In this document: positions 8,884 to 17,866 of the stretch, piece after piece
How the letters are laid out: each line of letters starts with the position of its first letter
Numbering within the stretch: position 1 is the stretch's first letter
NCBI RefSeq assembly: GCF_011752045.1
Contig: NZ_JAAKXW010000001.1
Coordinates: 1-64,000 of the forward strand
Direction: 5' to 3'
Source of the DNA: Microbacterium hydrocarbonoxydans
GTDB taxonomy: Bacteria; Actinomycetota; Actinomycetes; Actinomycetales; Microbacteriaceae
DNA: 64,000 nt
Notes under the pieces: model-generated
What the model was told of the DNA's origin: nothing
Databases searched by the model: none
Seen by the model: only the letters and a program-made list of their open reading frames with translations
Made by a program: the position numbers and the translations under genes

Positions 8884-9786
8884 GTGCAGCTCGATCGTGC
8901 CCTGGACGCGTACCTGCGCCACGTCACGATCGAGCGCGGCCTCAGCGCGCACACGATCGCGGCCTACCGCCGTGACCTCGGCGGCTATCTCGAGTGGCTC
9001 AGGTCAGCCGGGATCGGCGACACGGCGGAGGTGACGCCGGCGATCGTCGGCCGCTTCATCGCGGAGCGCTCGGGTGCCGAGCCCGCCCCCGCGGCGACGA
9101 GTCTCGCGCGCCTGCAGTCCTCCGTGCGCGGATGGCACCGGTTCCTCGCACGCGAGGGCATCGAGCAGGACGACCCCAGCGGCCGCCTGCGCCCGCCGAA
9201 GGCGCCGCGCCGCCTGCCCAAGGCCCTCACGATCGATCAGGTCGAGAGGCTGCTGGCTGCGCCCTCGGCCGACGAGCCGATCGGCATCCGCGATCGGGCT
9301 CTGCTGGAGCTCCTCTATGCGACGGGGGCGCGCGTCTCCGAGGCGGTCGGGCTCGATGTCGACGACCTCGCCCACGGGGACGTGCTGCGCCTGCGCGGCA
9401 AGGGCTCGAAGGAGCGCATCGTGCCGATCGGGTCCTACGCCCGCGCCGCCGTCGACGCCTATCTGACCCGGGTGCGCCCGGGCCTCGCCGCCCACGGCAG
9501 GGCGTCCGCGAGGCTGTTCCTCGGCGCACGGGGCGCTCCGCTGTCCCGGCAGAGCGCCTGGCTCGTCATCCGCGCGGCGGCCGAGCGCGCGCAGATCACC
9601 GCGGAGGTGTCTCCGCACACGCTGCGCCACTCCTTCGCGACGCACCTGCTCCAGGGCGGCGCGGACGTGCGCGTCGTCCAGGAGCTGCTCGGGCACGCCT
9701 CGGTCGCGACGACGCAGATCTACACGCACGTGTCGGTCGACGCCCTGCGCGACATCTACGCCACCTCGCATCCGCGGGCTCGGTGA
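8884..9786 (+). CDS. xerD: site-specific tyrosine recombinase XerD
   Basis: 300-aa recombinase that resolves chromosome dimers at dif together with XerC and FtsK. The N-terminal SAM-like core-binding domain covers ~1-100. The catalytic set is complete: Arg150, Lys173, His245, Arg248, His271 and Tyr280 (the last in TTQIYTHVS). Family-typical length and synteny (Rv1701) argue for the housekeeping enzyme rather than a phage integrase. GTG start 3 bp after the NUDIX stop. Confidence 0.95.
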   Translation: MQLDRALDAYLRHVTIERGLSAHTIAAYRRDLGGYLEWLRSAGIGDTAEVTPAIVGRFIAERSGAEPAPAATSLARLQSSVRGWHRFLAREGIEQDDPSGRLRPPKAPRRLPKALTIDQVERLLAAPSADEPIGIRDRALLELLYATGARVSEAVGLDVDDLAHGDVLRLRGKGSKERIVPIGSYARAAVDAYLTRVRPGLAAHGRASARLFLGARGAPLSRQSAWLVIRAAAERAQITAEVSPHTLRHSFATHLLQGGADVRVVQELLGHASVATTQIYTHVSVDALRDIYATSHPRAR

Positions 9787-9875
9787 GCCGGCGACCCGTC
9801 GCGGGTTCTTCCACGGATGTTATGAATCTCCTGATGTCCCCCGAACGGCGGACGCGCGAGTTCGTAAACCCTGTT

Positions 9876-9881
9876 TATGCT
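9876..9881 (+). promoter_or_regulatory. candidate -10 for the lipoprotein/exporter operon
   Basis: TATGCT lies in the 148-bp gap between xerD and the lipoprotein gene, about 50 nt before its GAAGGAGCA ribosome site and ATG. The surrounding TTCGTAAACC...TTATGC stretch is AT-rich compared with its neighbourhood. The -35 is not clear. Confidence 0.4.
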
Positions 9882-9934
9882 TACCCGGAACCCGCCCGCC
9901 GTTGTCCCCGGCGGGCTGAAGAAGGAGCATCGAC

Positions 9935-10954
9935 ATGCGTTCGACCGGACCTCTGGCGGCCCTCGCCGCGACCGCCCTGGCCCTGACCCTCGCCGGATGC
10001 TCCGGCGCAGGCGGAGGCGAGCTGACCTACGAGGACTCGCCGCTGAACGAGTACCTGAGCGCCGCGTACGGCGGCGACCTGTCGCCCGAAGAGCAGCAGA
10101 AGCAGATGGACGAGCAGAACCGCGAACGCGAGGAGCTCATGGCCCAGTGCATGGCAGAGGAGGGGTTCGAGTACAAGCCGAACCTGCAGAACGGCGGCGT
10201 CGTCATGTCGAGCGACGACACTCCGTGGGAACCGGACAAGAAGGAATGGGTTGAGAAGTACGGCTACGGCGCGGTGAACAACCCGTTCAACGAGGAGGGC
10301 GCGCAGCCCATGCCGGAGGAGGAGTACGTCGACCCGAACCAGGAGTATGTCGAGTCGCTCTCCGAGTCCGAGCAGCAGGCGTACTGGGAGACCGCGTACG
10401 GCGTCCCGCCGACCGACGAGGAGATCGGCGAGGACGGCAGCTACGAGTACAAGTGGGAGGACGCCGGCTGCCAGGGCTGGGCCGACCACGAGATGCAGGG
10501 CGAGGACCCCTGGCAGTCGGACGAGTTCGCCGATCTCCGCGCCAAGATGGACGAGTTCTGGATGAACACCCAGGAGTCGGAGGAGATGAAGGAGCTCAAC
10601 GCCGACTGGGCCGCCTGCATGGAGGACGGCGGCGAGCCCGGCTTCGCCTCCCCGTCGGAGGCGCAGCAGTCCATCTACGACGAGCAGATGAAGATCCAGG
10701 AAGCCGCCTACGGTGACGGCAGCACGCCTGTGGACCCGGAGTCGCCGGACTTCGTCGACCCGATGGAGAGCCCGGAGATGAAGGCGCTCGGCGAACGGGA
10801 GATCGAGCTCGCCCTGGCAGACCTGGAATGCCGCACGAAGCTGTCGTACACCCAGGAGATGATGAAGATCCAGTTCGCGCTCGAGGAGAAGTTCATCGCG
10901 GAGAACAAGGCCGACCTCGACGCGTTCAAGGCCGCAGCCGAGCAGAGCAGCTGA
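9935..10954 (+). CDS. secreted acidic lipoprotein of the exporter operon
   Basis: 339-aa protein with a lipoprotein signal peptide: MRST, a hydrophobic stretch to residue ~20, then lipobox LAGC with acylated Cys22. The mature part is very acidic and rich in Glu, Gln, Met and Tyr, with recurring AQCMAEEGF / AACMEDGG cysteine motifs and a late CRTKLSY. This suggests repeated small disulfide or metal-binding units on the cell surface. I do not recognise a named domain. It is the first gene of a run ending in a MacB-type permease, and the gap to the next gene is 1 bp. A substrate-capture or sensing role for the exporter is inference. Confidence 0.82.
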   Translation: MRSTGPLAALAATALALTLAGCSGAGGGELTYEDSPLNEYLSAAYGGDLSPEEQQKQMDEQNREREELMAQCMAEEGFEYKPNLQNGGVVMSSDDTPWEPDKKEWVEKYGYGAVNNPFNEEGAQPMPEEEYVDPNQEYVESLSESEQQAYWETAYGVPPTDEEIGEDGSYEYKWEDAGCQGWADHEMQGEDPWQSDEFADLRAKMDEFWMNTQESEEMKELNADWAACMEDGGEPGFASPSEAQQSIYDEQMKIQEAAYGDGSTPVDPESPDFVDPMESPEMKALGEREIELALADLECRTKLSYTQEMMKIQFALEEKFIAENKADLDAFKAAAEQSS

Positions 10955-10955
10955 C

Positions 10956-12551
10956 GTGAAGGAAGACGCGACTCCGACGACGGAGCTGCCCGCAGACCTC
11001 CTGGAAGATGCTGAAGACGCAGAAGCCGCCGCTGACGGCGCCGCCGATGCGGACATGTCGCGCGTGCGCGGCTGGCGGCGGATCCTCCGGGGGAATCGCA
11101 CGCTGTGGATCGTGGCGCTGTGCGCGATCGTCAGCCTGATCGCCGGACTCCTCGTGGGGCGGTTCCTCATCGCCCCCGCCGCGGCGAGCGAGGCCCCGGA
11201 ACCCGGCCTCGTGACCGTGCCGGTCGAGTTCGGCGCGCTGAGCAACGACGTCACGCTGCGCGCCGACGTCGGCTACGCGGATGCCGTCGAGGTGACCATC
11301 GACACGACCGGTGGCGGCAGCATCGTGACGGGAGCCGTGCCGGAGGTCGGCGCCACGCTGAGCCCGCTCTCGATCGCGCTGGAGGTGGAAGGGCGGCCGG
11401 TGATCGTGCTCCCCGGCGAGCTCCCGGCGTACCGCACGCTCCGCATGGGCGTCTCCGGCCCGGACGTCCTCCAGCTCAAGCAGGCGCTGGTCAGCGTCGG
11501 CATCGACGCCGGCGACGTCTCCTCGAACCTCTTCGACCAGGCGACGGCGAACGCGGTCGGTGCACTCTACGCGCAGGCGGGATATCCGCTGCCGACCCCG
11601 GAGGAGGGCGCGGATGAGGCGGTGCGCGGCGCGGAGGAGAGCCTCCGCTCGGCGCAGAGCGGCGTCACGCAGGCGCAGCAGGCCCTCGCCGCTGCCGGTG
11701 CAGGGCCGTCGAAGCTGGAGAGCTGGCAGGCGGACGTGAAGGTCGCCCAGGCGGAGCAGGCCCTCGCCGCGGCGAAGGCCTGCGTGCCGGGTGACGCGGA
11801 GGCGGAGCCCTGCCCGAACGTGCAGCAGGCGGAGTGGGACCTGAAGACCGCGCGCCTCGAGCGCGACCAACTGTGGTCGGCGAAGAACACGGGTCCGGAG
11901 AAGGCGGCGCTCGACGCCGCGCGCGCCCAGGTGGATGCGGCGAACGAGGCGCTGGCGGATGCCCGGCAGAGCGTCCAGCCGTACCTGCCGGCCGGGGAAG
12001 TGCTCTTCCTCACCGAGCTCCCTCGTCGGGTGGATGCCGTCAACGTGAAGCGCGGCAGCTCGATCCAGGGCGCCGTGATGACCGTCTCCGGGGCGACCGT
12101 GCGTCTCACCGGTGCGGCGGCCGAGGCGGACGCGCGTCTGCTCGAAGCGGGGGACGAGGCGACCTTCGAGCTCCCCGACGGCACCGAGCACCGTGCCGTG
12201 ATCGCCGAACTCAAGCCGGGCAAGGACAGCAAGGCCCGCTGGGAGGTGCTCTTCGAGCCCGACCCGCTGACACCGGAGCAGATCACGCAGCTCCAGGGCA
12301 GCAACGTACGGGTGCGGATCGCCGTCGGAGCCACCGACGGGGATGTGCTGTCCGTGCCCCTCGCCGCGCTCACCGCCGGACCCGGCGGCGAGTCCCGTGT
12401 CGAGGTCGTCGACTCCGATCCGCGCGAGGGGGAGGACGCGGAGACGCGCATGGTGGTCGTCGAGACGGGGCTGGCCGCCGAGGGCGCCGTGGAGGTGACG
12501 CCGGTCGACGGGGAGCTCGAAGAGGGCGACCTGGTGGTGGTGGGACGGTGA
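10956..12551 (+). CDS. membrane-fusion/adaptor protein with peptidoglycan-binding domain
   Basis: 531-aa MacA/HlyD-like adaptor. It has an acidic cytoplasmic N-terminus (~1-45), one membrane segment (~48-72, LWIVALCAIVSLIAGLLVG) and an extracytoplasmic barrel. A PG_binding_1-like helix motif follows (RMGVSGPDVLQLKQAL, ~165), then an Ala/Gln-rich coiled coil (~210-340) and a C-terminal beta domain. Actinobacteria lack an outer membrane, so the wall-binding domain probably anchors the adaptor in peptidoglycan. The GTG start is one base after the lipoprotein stop. The stop overlaps the ATPase GTG. Confidence 0.88.
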   Translation: MKEDATPTTELPADLLEDAEDAEAAADGAADADMSRVRGWRRILRGNRTLWIVALCAIVSLIAGLLVGRFLIAPAAASEAPEPGLVTVPVEFGALSNDVTLRADVGYADAVEVTIDTTGGGSIVTGAVPEVGATLSPLSIALEVEGRPVIVLPGELPAYRTLRMGVSGPDVLQLKQALVSVGIDAGDVSSNLFDQATANAVGALYAQAGYPLPTPEEGADEAVRGAEESLRSAQSGVTQAQQALAAAGAGPSKLESWQADVKVAQAEQALAAAKACVPGDAEAEPCPNVQQAEWDLKTARLERDQLWSAKNTGPEKAALDAARAQVDAANEALADARQSVQPYLPAGEVLFLTELPRRVDAVNVKRGSSIQGAVMTVSGATVRLTGAAAEADARLLEAGDEATFELPDGTEHRAVIAELKPGKDSKARWEVLFEPDPLTPEQITQLQGSNVRVRIAVGATDGDVLSVPLAALTAGPGGESRVEVVDSDPREGEDAETRMVVVETGLAAEGAVEVTPVDGELEEGDLVVVGR

Positions 12552-13276
12552 CCGACACGGTCGCCGTCCCGCAGCCGCTCGCCGACGAAGCCGACGACGG
12601 CGCCGGAGCGCCGCTGGTCGAGCTCCGCGACGTGACGCGGTCGTTCCCCGGTCCGCCGGAGGTGCAGGCCCTGAAGGGCGCGACGCTGACGGTGGCGCCG
12701 GGGGACTACATCTCGATCGTCGGTCCCAGCGGCTCCGGCAAGTCGACGATGCTGAACATCCTCGGTCTGCTCGACCGGCCGAGCGTGGGGGAGTACCGCC
12801 TGGCCGGCTCGCTCACCGGCGCGCTGTCCGACGACGAGCGCGCCGCCGTGCGCGCCCGGTTCATTGGCTTCGTCTTCCAGTCGTTCCATCTGCTGTCGCG
12901 GCGCAGCGTGCTCGACAACGTGCTGATGCCGATGCTGTACAGCGGGGTGCCCCGGCGGGAGCGCGAGAGCCGGGCGCGGGAGGCGCTCGACAGGGTCGGG
13001 CTCTCGCATCGCGTCGACTTCTTCCCCGGTTCGCTGTCCGGTGGTGAGCGCCAGCGGGTGGCGGTCGCGCGCGCGGTCGTGAGCGGCCCGCGGCTGCTCC
13101 TCGCCGACGAGCCCACGGGCAACCTCGACCAGCGGACATCCGGTGAGGTGATGTCGCTGTTCGAGGAACTCAACGACGACGGCCTCACGCTCATCGTGAT
13201 CACGCACGACGATGCGGTGGCGCGGCGTGCACGGCGCAGCATCCGCATCGCCGACGGCAGATTGAGCGAGCTGTGA
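12548..13276 (+). CDS. MacB/LolD-type ABC transporter ATP-binding protein
   Basis: 242-aa ATPase. Walker A GPSGSGKST is at residues 59-67, Q-loop FVFQSFHLL, signature LSGGERQRVAVARA, Walker B LLLADEPTGNLD and switch His in VITHDD. This is the pattern of the MacB/LolD/FtsE family that powers mechanotransmission exporters. The start is the GTG overlapping the stop of the adaptor gene (GTGA), although the frame stays open far upstream. Its stop overlaps the permease GTG. Confidence 0.94.
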   Translation: MTDTVAVPQPLADEADDGAGAPLVELRDVTRSFPGPPEVQALKGATLTVAPGDYISIVGPSGSGKSTMLNILGLLDRPSVGEYRLAGSLTGALSDDERAAVRARFIGFVFQSFHLLSRRSVLDNVLMPMLYSGVPRRERESRAREALDRVGLSHRVDFFPGSLSGGERQRVAVARAVVSGPRLLLADEPTGNLDQRTSGEVMSLFEELNDDGLTLIVITHDDAVARRARRSIRIADGRLSEL

Positions 13277-14589
13277 GGGTGTGGCCGTTCCGGCGGCGCA
13301 GCAAGGGCGCGGAGAGCGCCGACCGGACGGATGCCGGGGCGGCCGGGCTCGTCCCCGCGGTGCGTCACGCCGACAGGTTCACGTTCCAGGATCTGGTCGC
13401 CGAGGCCACGGCCGACATCGGCTCGCGGCCGGCGCGGCTCGTGATGACGATCCTCGGCACCGTCCTCGGCATCGCCTCGCTCGTCGCGACGATCGGCTTC
13501 GCGCAGACGGCCGCCGCGCAGATCGCCGCGCAGTTCGACGGCGCCGCAGCGACCCAGGTCGTCGTGACCGCTGCCCAGGCGCAGTCGGGCGCGCAGAACA
13601 CGAAGGTCGCGGCAGGACGGCTGCCCTGGGACTCCCCGGAGCGGGTCGAGCGGCTGGCGGGCGTGGAGAGCGCGTCGCTGCTCGGCGAGCTCGAGCTCAC
13701 CGAGGGGGAGTCGATCACGGCGGTGCCGGTGAACGACCCCTCCGCGCCCGCGGTCGCCTCGCCGCGGCTGTTCGCGGCGTCCCCCGACCTCCTCGACACC
13801 GCCGAGGGGGATCTCGTCACCGGGCGCTTCTTCGACAGCGGTCACGACGGGCGGGCGGATCGCGTCGCCGTGCTCGGCCAGCGCGCCGCTGAGCGGATGG
13901 GGATCAATCGCGTCGACTCCCAGCCGTCGGTGTTCATCGGCGGCGTCGCCTACGCTGTGATCGGGATCGTGGACGGCATGGAGCGGCGCAGCGAGCTGCA
14001 GGATGCCGTGATCATCCCGCTCGGCTCCGCGCGGGCCGACTTCGGGCTCCTCGCACCCACCGAGCTCGCGATCCGCATCGTCGTGGGAGCGGGTCCCCAG
14101 GTCGCCGAGCAGTCGGTGCTGGCGCTGCAGCCGGATGAGCCGGACACCCTGGAGGCGCGCGCGCCCTCGGGCGCCTCCGACCTCAGCCAGAGCGTGCAGG
14201 CCGACGTGAACGTGGTGTTCCTGATCCTGGGCGTCATCGCCCTCCTGGCGGGCGGTCTCGGCATCGCCAACGTCACGCTGCTCTCCGTCATGGAGCGGAT
14301 CGGCGAGATCGGACTCCGCCGGGCGCTCGGTGCCACCCGGCGCCAGATCGGCGCCCAGTTCATGGTCGAGTCGATCGTGATCGGCTTCATCGGCGGGCTC
14401 ATCGGCTCGGCGCTGGGAGTGATCGCGGTGATCGTCGTGGCCGTGGTCCAGGGGTGGACGCCGATCACCGATCCGCTCGTGGCCCTCGCCGGCGCGGTGC
14501 TCGGGGCGATCGTCGGATGGGGCTCGGGGTGGTACCCGGCGCGGCGGGCGGCGCGCATCGAGCCTGTGGCTGCCCTCCGCGGCGCCTGA
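13273..14589 (+). CDS. MacB-type ABC transporter permease
   Basis: 438-aa FtsX/MacB-family permease. A first membrane helix lies near residues 55-80 (RLVMTILGTVLGIASLVATIG), followed by a large MacB-type extracellular domain (~85-310). Three C-terminal helices form the FtsX core, including the LRRALGATRRQIGAQFM coupling region. With the ATPase and adaptor it makes a complete tripartite-like exporter; relatives move peptides, lipoproteins or antibiotics. The substrate here is unknown. The gene ends the four-gene operon. Confidence 0.92.
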   Translation: MRVWPFRRRSKGAESADRTDAGAAGLVPAVRHADRFTFQDLVAEATADIGSRPARLVMTILGTVLGIASLVATIGFAQTAAAQIAAQFDGAAATQVVVTAAQAQSGAQNTKVAAGRLPWDSPERVERLAGVESASLLGELELTEGESITAVPVNDPSAPAVASPRLFAASPDLLDTAEGDLVTGRFFDSGHDGRADRVAVLGQRAAERMGINRVDSQPSVFIGGVAYAVIGIVDGMERRSELQDAVIIPLGSARADFGLLAPTELAIRIVVGAGPQVAEQSVLALQPDEPDTLEARAPSGASDLSQSVQADVNVVFLILGVIALLAGGLGIANVTLLSVMERIGEIGLRRALGATRRQIGAQFMVESIVIGFIGGLIGSALGVIAVIVVAVVQGWTPITDPLVALAGAVLGAIVGWGSGWYPARRAARIEPVAALRGA

Positions 14590-14638
14590 CCCTTCCGCTC
14601 GCGCCGCGTGCCGGGACGACTGCTCACGGGCCTGCCGC

Positions 14639-14644
14639 TACAAT
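14639..14644 (+). promoter_or_regulatory. -10 element for the parA-scpAB-der operon
   Basis: TACAAT lies 29 nt upstream of the parA GTG and precedes a purine-rich GGAGCAGGAG ribosome site, so this transcript would carry a short 5' leader, unlike many others here. It is the only evident promoter before a run of eight overlapping or closely spaced genes. Confidence 0.6.
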
Positions 14645-14673
14645 CGAGCAAGCACGAAGGAGCAGGAGAACCG

Positions 14674-15564
14674 GTGGCTGAGAAAGCGGCAACGTCCAGG
14701 GCGAAGGCGAAGAAGGCCGACGACACACCCATCGGACCCACCGGCCGCCCGTACCAGGGGTTCCCGATTCCGGGTCCGCTGAAGTCGCACGGTCCCGCGC
14801 GCATCATCGCGCTGTGCAACCAGAAGGGCGGCGTCGGCAAGACGACCACGTCGATCAACCTCGCCGCTGCTCTCGCCGAGTACGGCCGCAAGGTCCTCGC
14901 GGTCGACTTCGACCCTCAGGGCGCGCTGTCGGCGGGCCTCGGCATCCAGACGCACGATGTGCCGACCGTCTACGACCTGCTCCTTGACACCAAGCGCGAT
15001 GCGCATGACGCCATCGTCCACTCGAGCGTCGACAACCTCGACGTGCTGCCGGCGAACATCGACCTGTCAGCGGCGGAGGTGCACCTCGTCAACGAGGTCG
15101 CCAGGGAGACCATCCTCGCCCGGGTGCTGCGCCAGGTGGCGGGGGAGTACGACGTCATCCTCATCGACTGCCAGCCGTCGCTGGGCCTGCTCACGGTCAA
15201 CGCGCTCACCGCCGCGCACGGCGTGATCATCCCGCTCGAGTGCGAGTTCTTCGCCCTTCGCGGTGTGGCGCTCCTCATCGAGACGATCGACAAGGTGCGG
15301 GACCGGCTGAACCCCTCGATCACGATGGACGGCCTCCTCGCGACCATGTACGATCCGCGCACGCTGCACTCCCGCGAGGTGCTGGAGCGTGTCGTGGAGG
15401 CCTTCGGCGACGACGTGCTGGAGACCGTGATCGGCCGCACCGTGAAGTTCCCCGACGCCTCGGTCTCCGGGGTTCCCATCACCGAGTTCGCGCCGGAGCA
15501 TGCGGCCGCCCAGGCCTACCTGCGCCTGGCGCGGGAGCTGGTCGCTCGCGGTGCCGTCGCGTAG
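14674..15564 (+). CDS. ParA family ATPase (Rv1708-type)
   Basis: 296-aa deviant Walker ATPase. [10 protein letters not shown] gives the P-loop, AVDFDPQGALS the switch I/Walker A' region, and VILIDCQPSLG Walker B. A basic Lys/Ala-rich N-terminal extension (~1-40) precedes the core. It sits directly ahead of scpA-scpB, as in M. tuberculosis Rv1708-1710, and no parB is adjacent, so it is not the chromosomal oriC parA. A link to ScpAB/SMC condensin loading is inferred from gene order only. GTG start chosen for the good ribosome site; the 3' end overlaps scpA by 14 bp. Confidence 0.9.
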   Translation: MAEKAATSRAKAKKADDTPIGPTGRPYQGFPIPGPLKSHGPARIIALCNQKGGVGKTTTSINLAAALAEYGRKVLAVDFDPQGALSAGLGIQTHDVPTVYDLLLDTKRDAHDAIVHSSVDNLDVLPANIDLSAAEVHLVNEVARETILARVLRQVAGEYDVILIDCQPSLGLLTVNALTAAHGVIIPLECEFFALRGVALLIETIDKVRDRLNPSITMDGLLATMYDPRTLHSREVLERVVEAFGDDVLETVIGRTVKFPDASVSGVPITEFAPEHAAAQAYLRLARELVARGAVA

Positions 15565-16459
15565 CGGCGGCACCCCGCCGGAGGCGGCTGACAGCACCGC
15601 GCCGTGGGAGGGCGACGGCGGAGCCGGTGCCCGACCGTCGCCTGACGTCGGACCGCTCGACTCCTCCCCGCCCGCAGAGTCCGGTTTCCGGGTCTCCCTG
15701 TCGAACTTCGACGGGCCGTTCGACCTGCTGCTGAACCTCATCTCGAAGCATGAGATGGACATCACCGAGGTGTCGCTCAGCGCCGTCACCAACGAGTTCA
15801 TCTCCTACCTCAGAGAGCTCGACGACAGCGAGGAGCTCGAGCAGGCATCGGAGTTCCTCGTCGTCGCGGCCACCCTTCTCGACATGAAGGTCGCCGGTCT
15901 CCTGCCGCAGGGAGAGCTGGTGGATGCCGAGGCCGTCGCACTCCTCGAGGCGCGCGACCTGCTGTTCGCGCGCCTGCTGCAGTACCGCGCCTTCAAGGAG
16001 GTCTCCGCCTGGTTCGCCCGCTGCCTGCAGCGCGAGGACCGCCGGCACGTGCGCGCCGTGAGACTGGACGAGAAGCACCGGAAGAAGACGCCCGAACTGG
16101 TCTGGTCCCTGAGCGCCGCCGATTTCGCGGCGCTGGCGCTGCTCGCCTTCGCGCCCAAGGAGATCCCGCACGTCGGGCTCGACCATCTGCATGCGCCGCT
16201 GGTGAGCATCCGCGAGCAGGCCGCCATCGTCGTCACCCTGCTGCGGGGAGCCGAGTCGCTCAGCTTCCGCGAGCTCGTCGCAGGGGTGACGGAGCCCGGG
16301 ATCGTCGTGGCCCGGTTCATCTCGGTGCTAGAGCTCTACCGTCACGCGGCACTGTCCTTCGAACAACTGGAACCGCTCGGCGAGCTGACGCTCCGCTGGG
16401 CCGCCGACCACTGGTCGGATGAGACGCTGGCGACCCTGGGGGCCGACTATGACCGATGA
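15551..16459 (+). CDS. scpA: segregation and condensation protein A
   Basis: 302-aa kleisin subunit of the SMC-ScpAB condensin. The conserved N-terminal motif FDGPFDLLLNLISKHEMDIT starts near residue 57, after a Pro/Ser/Gly-rich extension of about 50 residues. The C-terminal winged helix (FRELVAGVTEPGIVVARFISVLELYRH) binds the SMC head. The GTG at 15551, inside the end of parA, is the most plausible start; I found no later start codon before the conserved core. The stop overlaps scpB. Confidence 0.92.
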   Translation: MPSRSGGTPPEAADSTAPWEGDGGAGARPSPDVGPLDSSPPAESGFRVSLSNFDGPFDLLLNLISKHEMDITEVSLSAVTNEFISYLRELDDSEELEQASEFLVVAATLLDMKVAGLLPQGELVDAEAVALLEARDLLFARLLQYRAFKEVSAWFARCLQREDRRHVRAVRLDEKHRKKTPELVWSLSAADFAALALLAFAPKEIPHVGLDHLHAPLVSIREQAAIVVTLLRGAESLSFRELVAGVTEPGIVVARFISVLELYRHAALSFEQLEPLGELTLRWAADHWSDETLATLGADYDR

Positions 16460-17072
16460 CACTTCGACAGGCTCAGCGACCGACACGGCGAGCTCCTCCG
16501 AGGAGGTCGTGCGGGAGACGCCGCTCACCGAGCGCATCGAGGCGATCCTGCTGATCATCGACGAGCCGATCGGTCTCGTCGCCCTCGCCGCCGCCGTGGG
16601 CTCGCCGGTGCCCGCCGTCCGGCAGGCGATCGAGACGCTCGTCGACGACTACGACGGCCGAGGGCACGGACCCCGGCGGGGGTTCGAGCTCCGCGAGGTC
16701 GGCGGCGGCTGGCGGCTGTACGTGCGCGAGGATCACGACGACCTGGTCGCCGAGTTCGTCGGCGGACAGGCGCCCGCGCGGCTGTCGCAGGCGGCCCTCG
16801 AGACCCTCGCGGTGATCGCGTACAAGCAGCCGGTGACCCGCAGTCAGGTCGCCTCCATCCGCGCGGTCAACGTGGACTCGGTCGTGCGCACGCTCCTCGC
16901 GCGCGGCCTCATCACCGAGCTGTTCGCCGACTCCGAGACCGGCGCGATCAACTACGGCACCACTGATGCGCTGCTGCAGCATCTGGGCATCAACTCGCTC
17001 GACGAGCTGCCCCCGATCTCCCCGCTGCTCGACGACGGCGCTGACGGATTCGACGAAGGGACCATCCGATGA
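16449..17072 (+). CDS. scpB: segregation and condensation protein B
   Basis: 207-aa winged-helix partner of ScpA. The N-terminal segment LTERIEAILLIIDEPIGLVAL and the second domain LSQAALETLAVIAYKQPVTR are the two signature regions of the family. The ATG at 16449 overlaps the scpA end by 11 bp; an in-frame GTG at 16419 is less likely. The C-terminus is acidic. The stop overlaps the pseudouridine synthase ATG. Confidence 0.95.
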   Translation: MTDDTSTGSATDTASSSEEVVRETPLTERIEAILLIIDEPIGLVALAAAVGSPVPAVRQAIETLVDDYDGRGHGPRRGFELREVGGGWRLYVREDHDDLVAEFVGGQAPARLSQAALETLAVIAYKQPVTRSQVASIRAVNVDSVVRTLLARGLITELFADSETGAINYGTTDALLQHLGINSLDELPPISPLLDDGADGFDEGTIR

Positions 17073-17866
17073 GCTTCTCCACCGAGGGAGCATCCGCAGA
17101 GGGCGTCCGCCTGCAGAAGGTGCTCGCCGCCGCCGGCGTGGCATCCCGCCGCGTCGTCGAGAACTACATCGTCGAGGGGCGCATCCGGGTGAACGGTGAG
17201 GTCGTCACCGAGCTCGGCACGCGCATCGACCCGGAGAAGGACCTCGTCGACGTGGACGGCACCGCCGTGCAGCTGGACGTGTCCAAGCGCTACGTCATGC
17301 TCAACAAGCCGACGGGCGTCGTGAGCAGCATGCGCGACGAGAGCGGCCGCCCGGACCTGCGCCGCTTCACGAAGGACTACGAGGAGCGCCTCTACAACGT
17401 CGGGCGACTGGATGCCGAGACCAGCGGGCTGCTCATCCTCACGAACGACGGCGAGCTCGCGCACGTGCTCGCACACCCGTCGTTTGGCGTCACCAAGGTG
17501 TACATCGCGAAGGTCGAGGGCGCCGTCACGGCGCAGACGATCTCGAAGCTCACCAAGGGGATCGAGCTCGAGGACGGCCCGATCGCCGCCGACAAGGCTC
17601 GGCTCCTGGACACCTCGCGCGGCTCGAGCCTGGTCGAGCTGACCCTGCACTCCGGGCGCAACCGCATCGTGCGCCGCATGATGGCGGCCGTCGGGCATCC
17701 GGTCACCGAGCTCGTGCGGCGCCAGTTCGGCCCGCTCCACCTGGGAACGCTCCCGGCGGGGAGGACCCGCGACCTGACTAAAATCGAACTGGGCGCGCTG
17801 CTGACTCTCGCGCGCCGTGATTCCGGTGTCGCCGAGGCGCCAGGCGAGCAGCAGGAGAACGAGTGA
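17069..17866 (+). CDS. rluB: RsuA/RluB family pseudouridine synthase
   Basis: 265-aa 23S rRNA pseudouridine synthase of the RsuA/RluB/E/F family. It has an N-terminal S4 domain (RLQKVLAAAGVASRRVVE) and a catalytic domain with the nucleophilic Asp in NVGRLDAETSGLLILTNDG. KPTGVVSSM and SGRNRIVRRMMAAVGHPV are further family motifs. It occupies the Rv1711 position next to scpB. The symbol is assigned by family and context; the exact uridine target cannot be read from sequence. Confidence 0.9.
   Translation: MSFSTEGASAEGVRLQKVLAAAGVASRRVVENYIVEGRIRVNGEVVTELGTRIDPEKDLVDVDGTAVQLDVSKRYVMLNKPTGVVSSMRDESGRPDLRRFTKDYEERLYNVGRLDAETSGLLILTNDGELAHVLAHPSFGVTKVYIAKVEGAVTAQTISKLTKGIELEDGPIAADKARLLDTSRGSSLVELTLHSGRNRIVRRMMAAVGHPVTELVRRQFGPLHLGTLPAGRTRDLTKIELGALLTLARRDSGVAEAPGEQQENE

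Noticed and set aside
6597..8954. 785-aa minus-strand frame opposite pyrG
   Set aside because: Shadow of pyrG and the NUDIX gene; no start signal and no motifs.
8884..9786. xerD as a phage or island integrase
   Set aside because: Conserved synteny with Rv1701, family-typical length and absence of any att-like repeats or phage genes make it the housekeeping recombinase.
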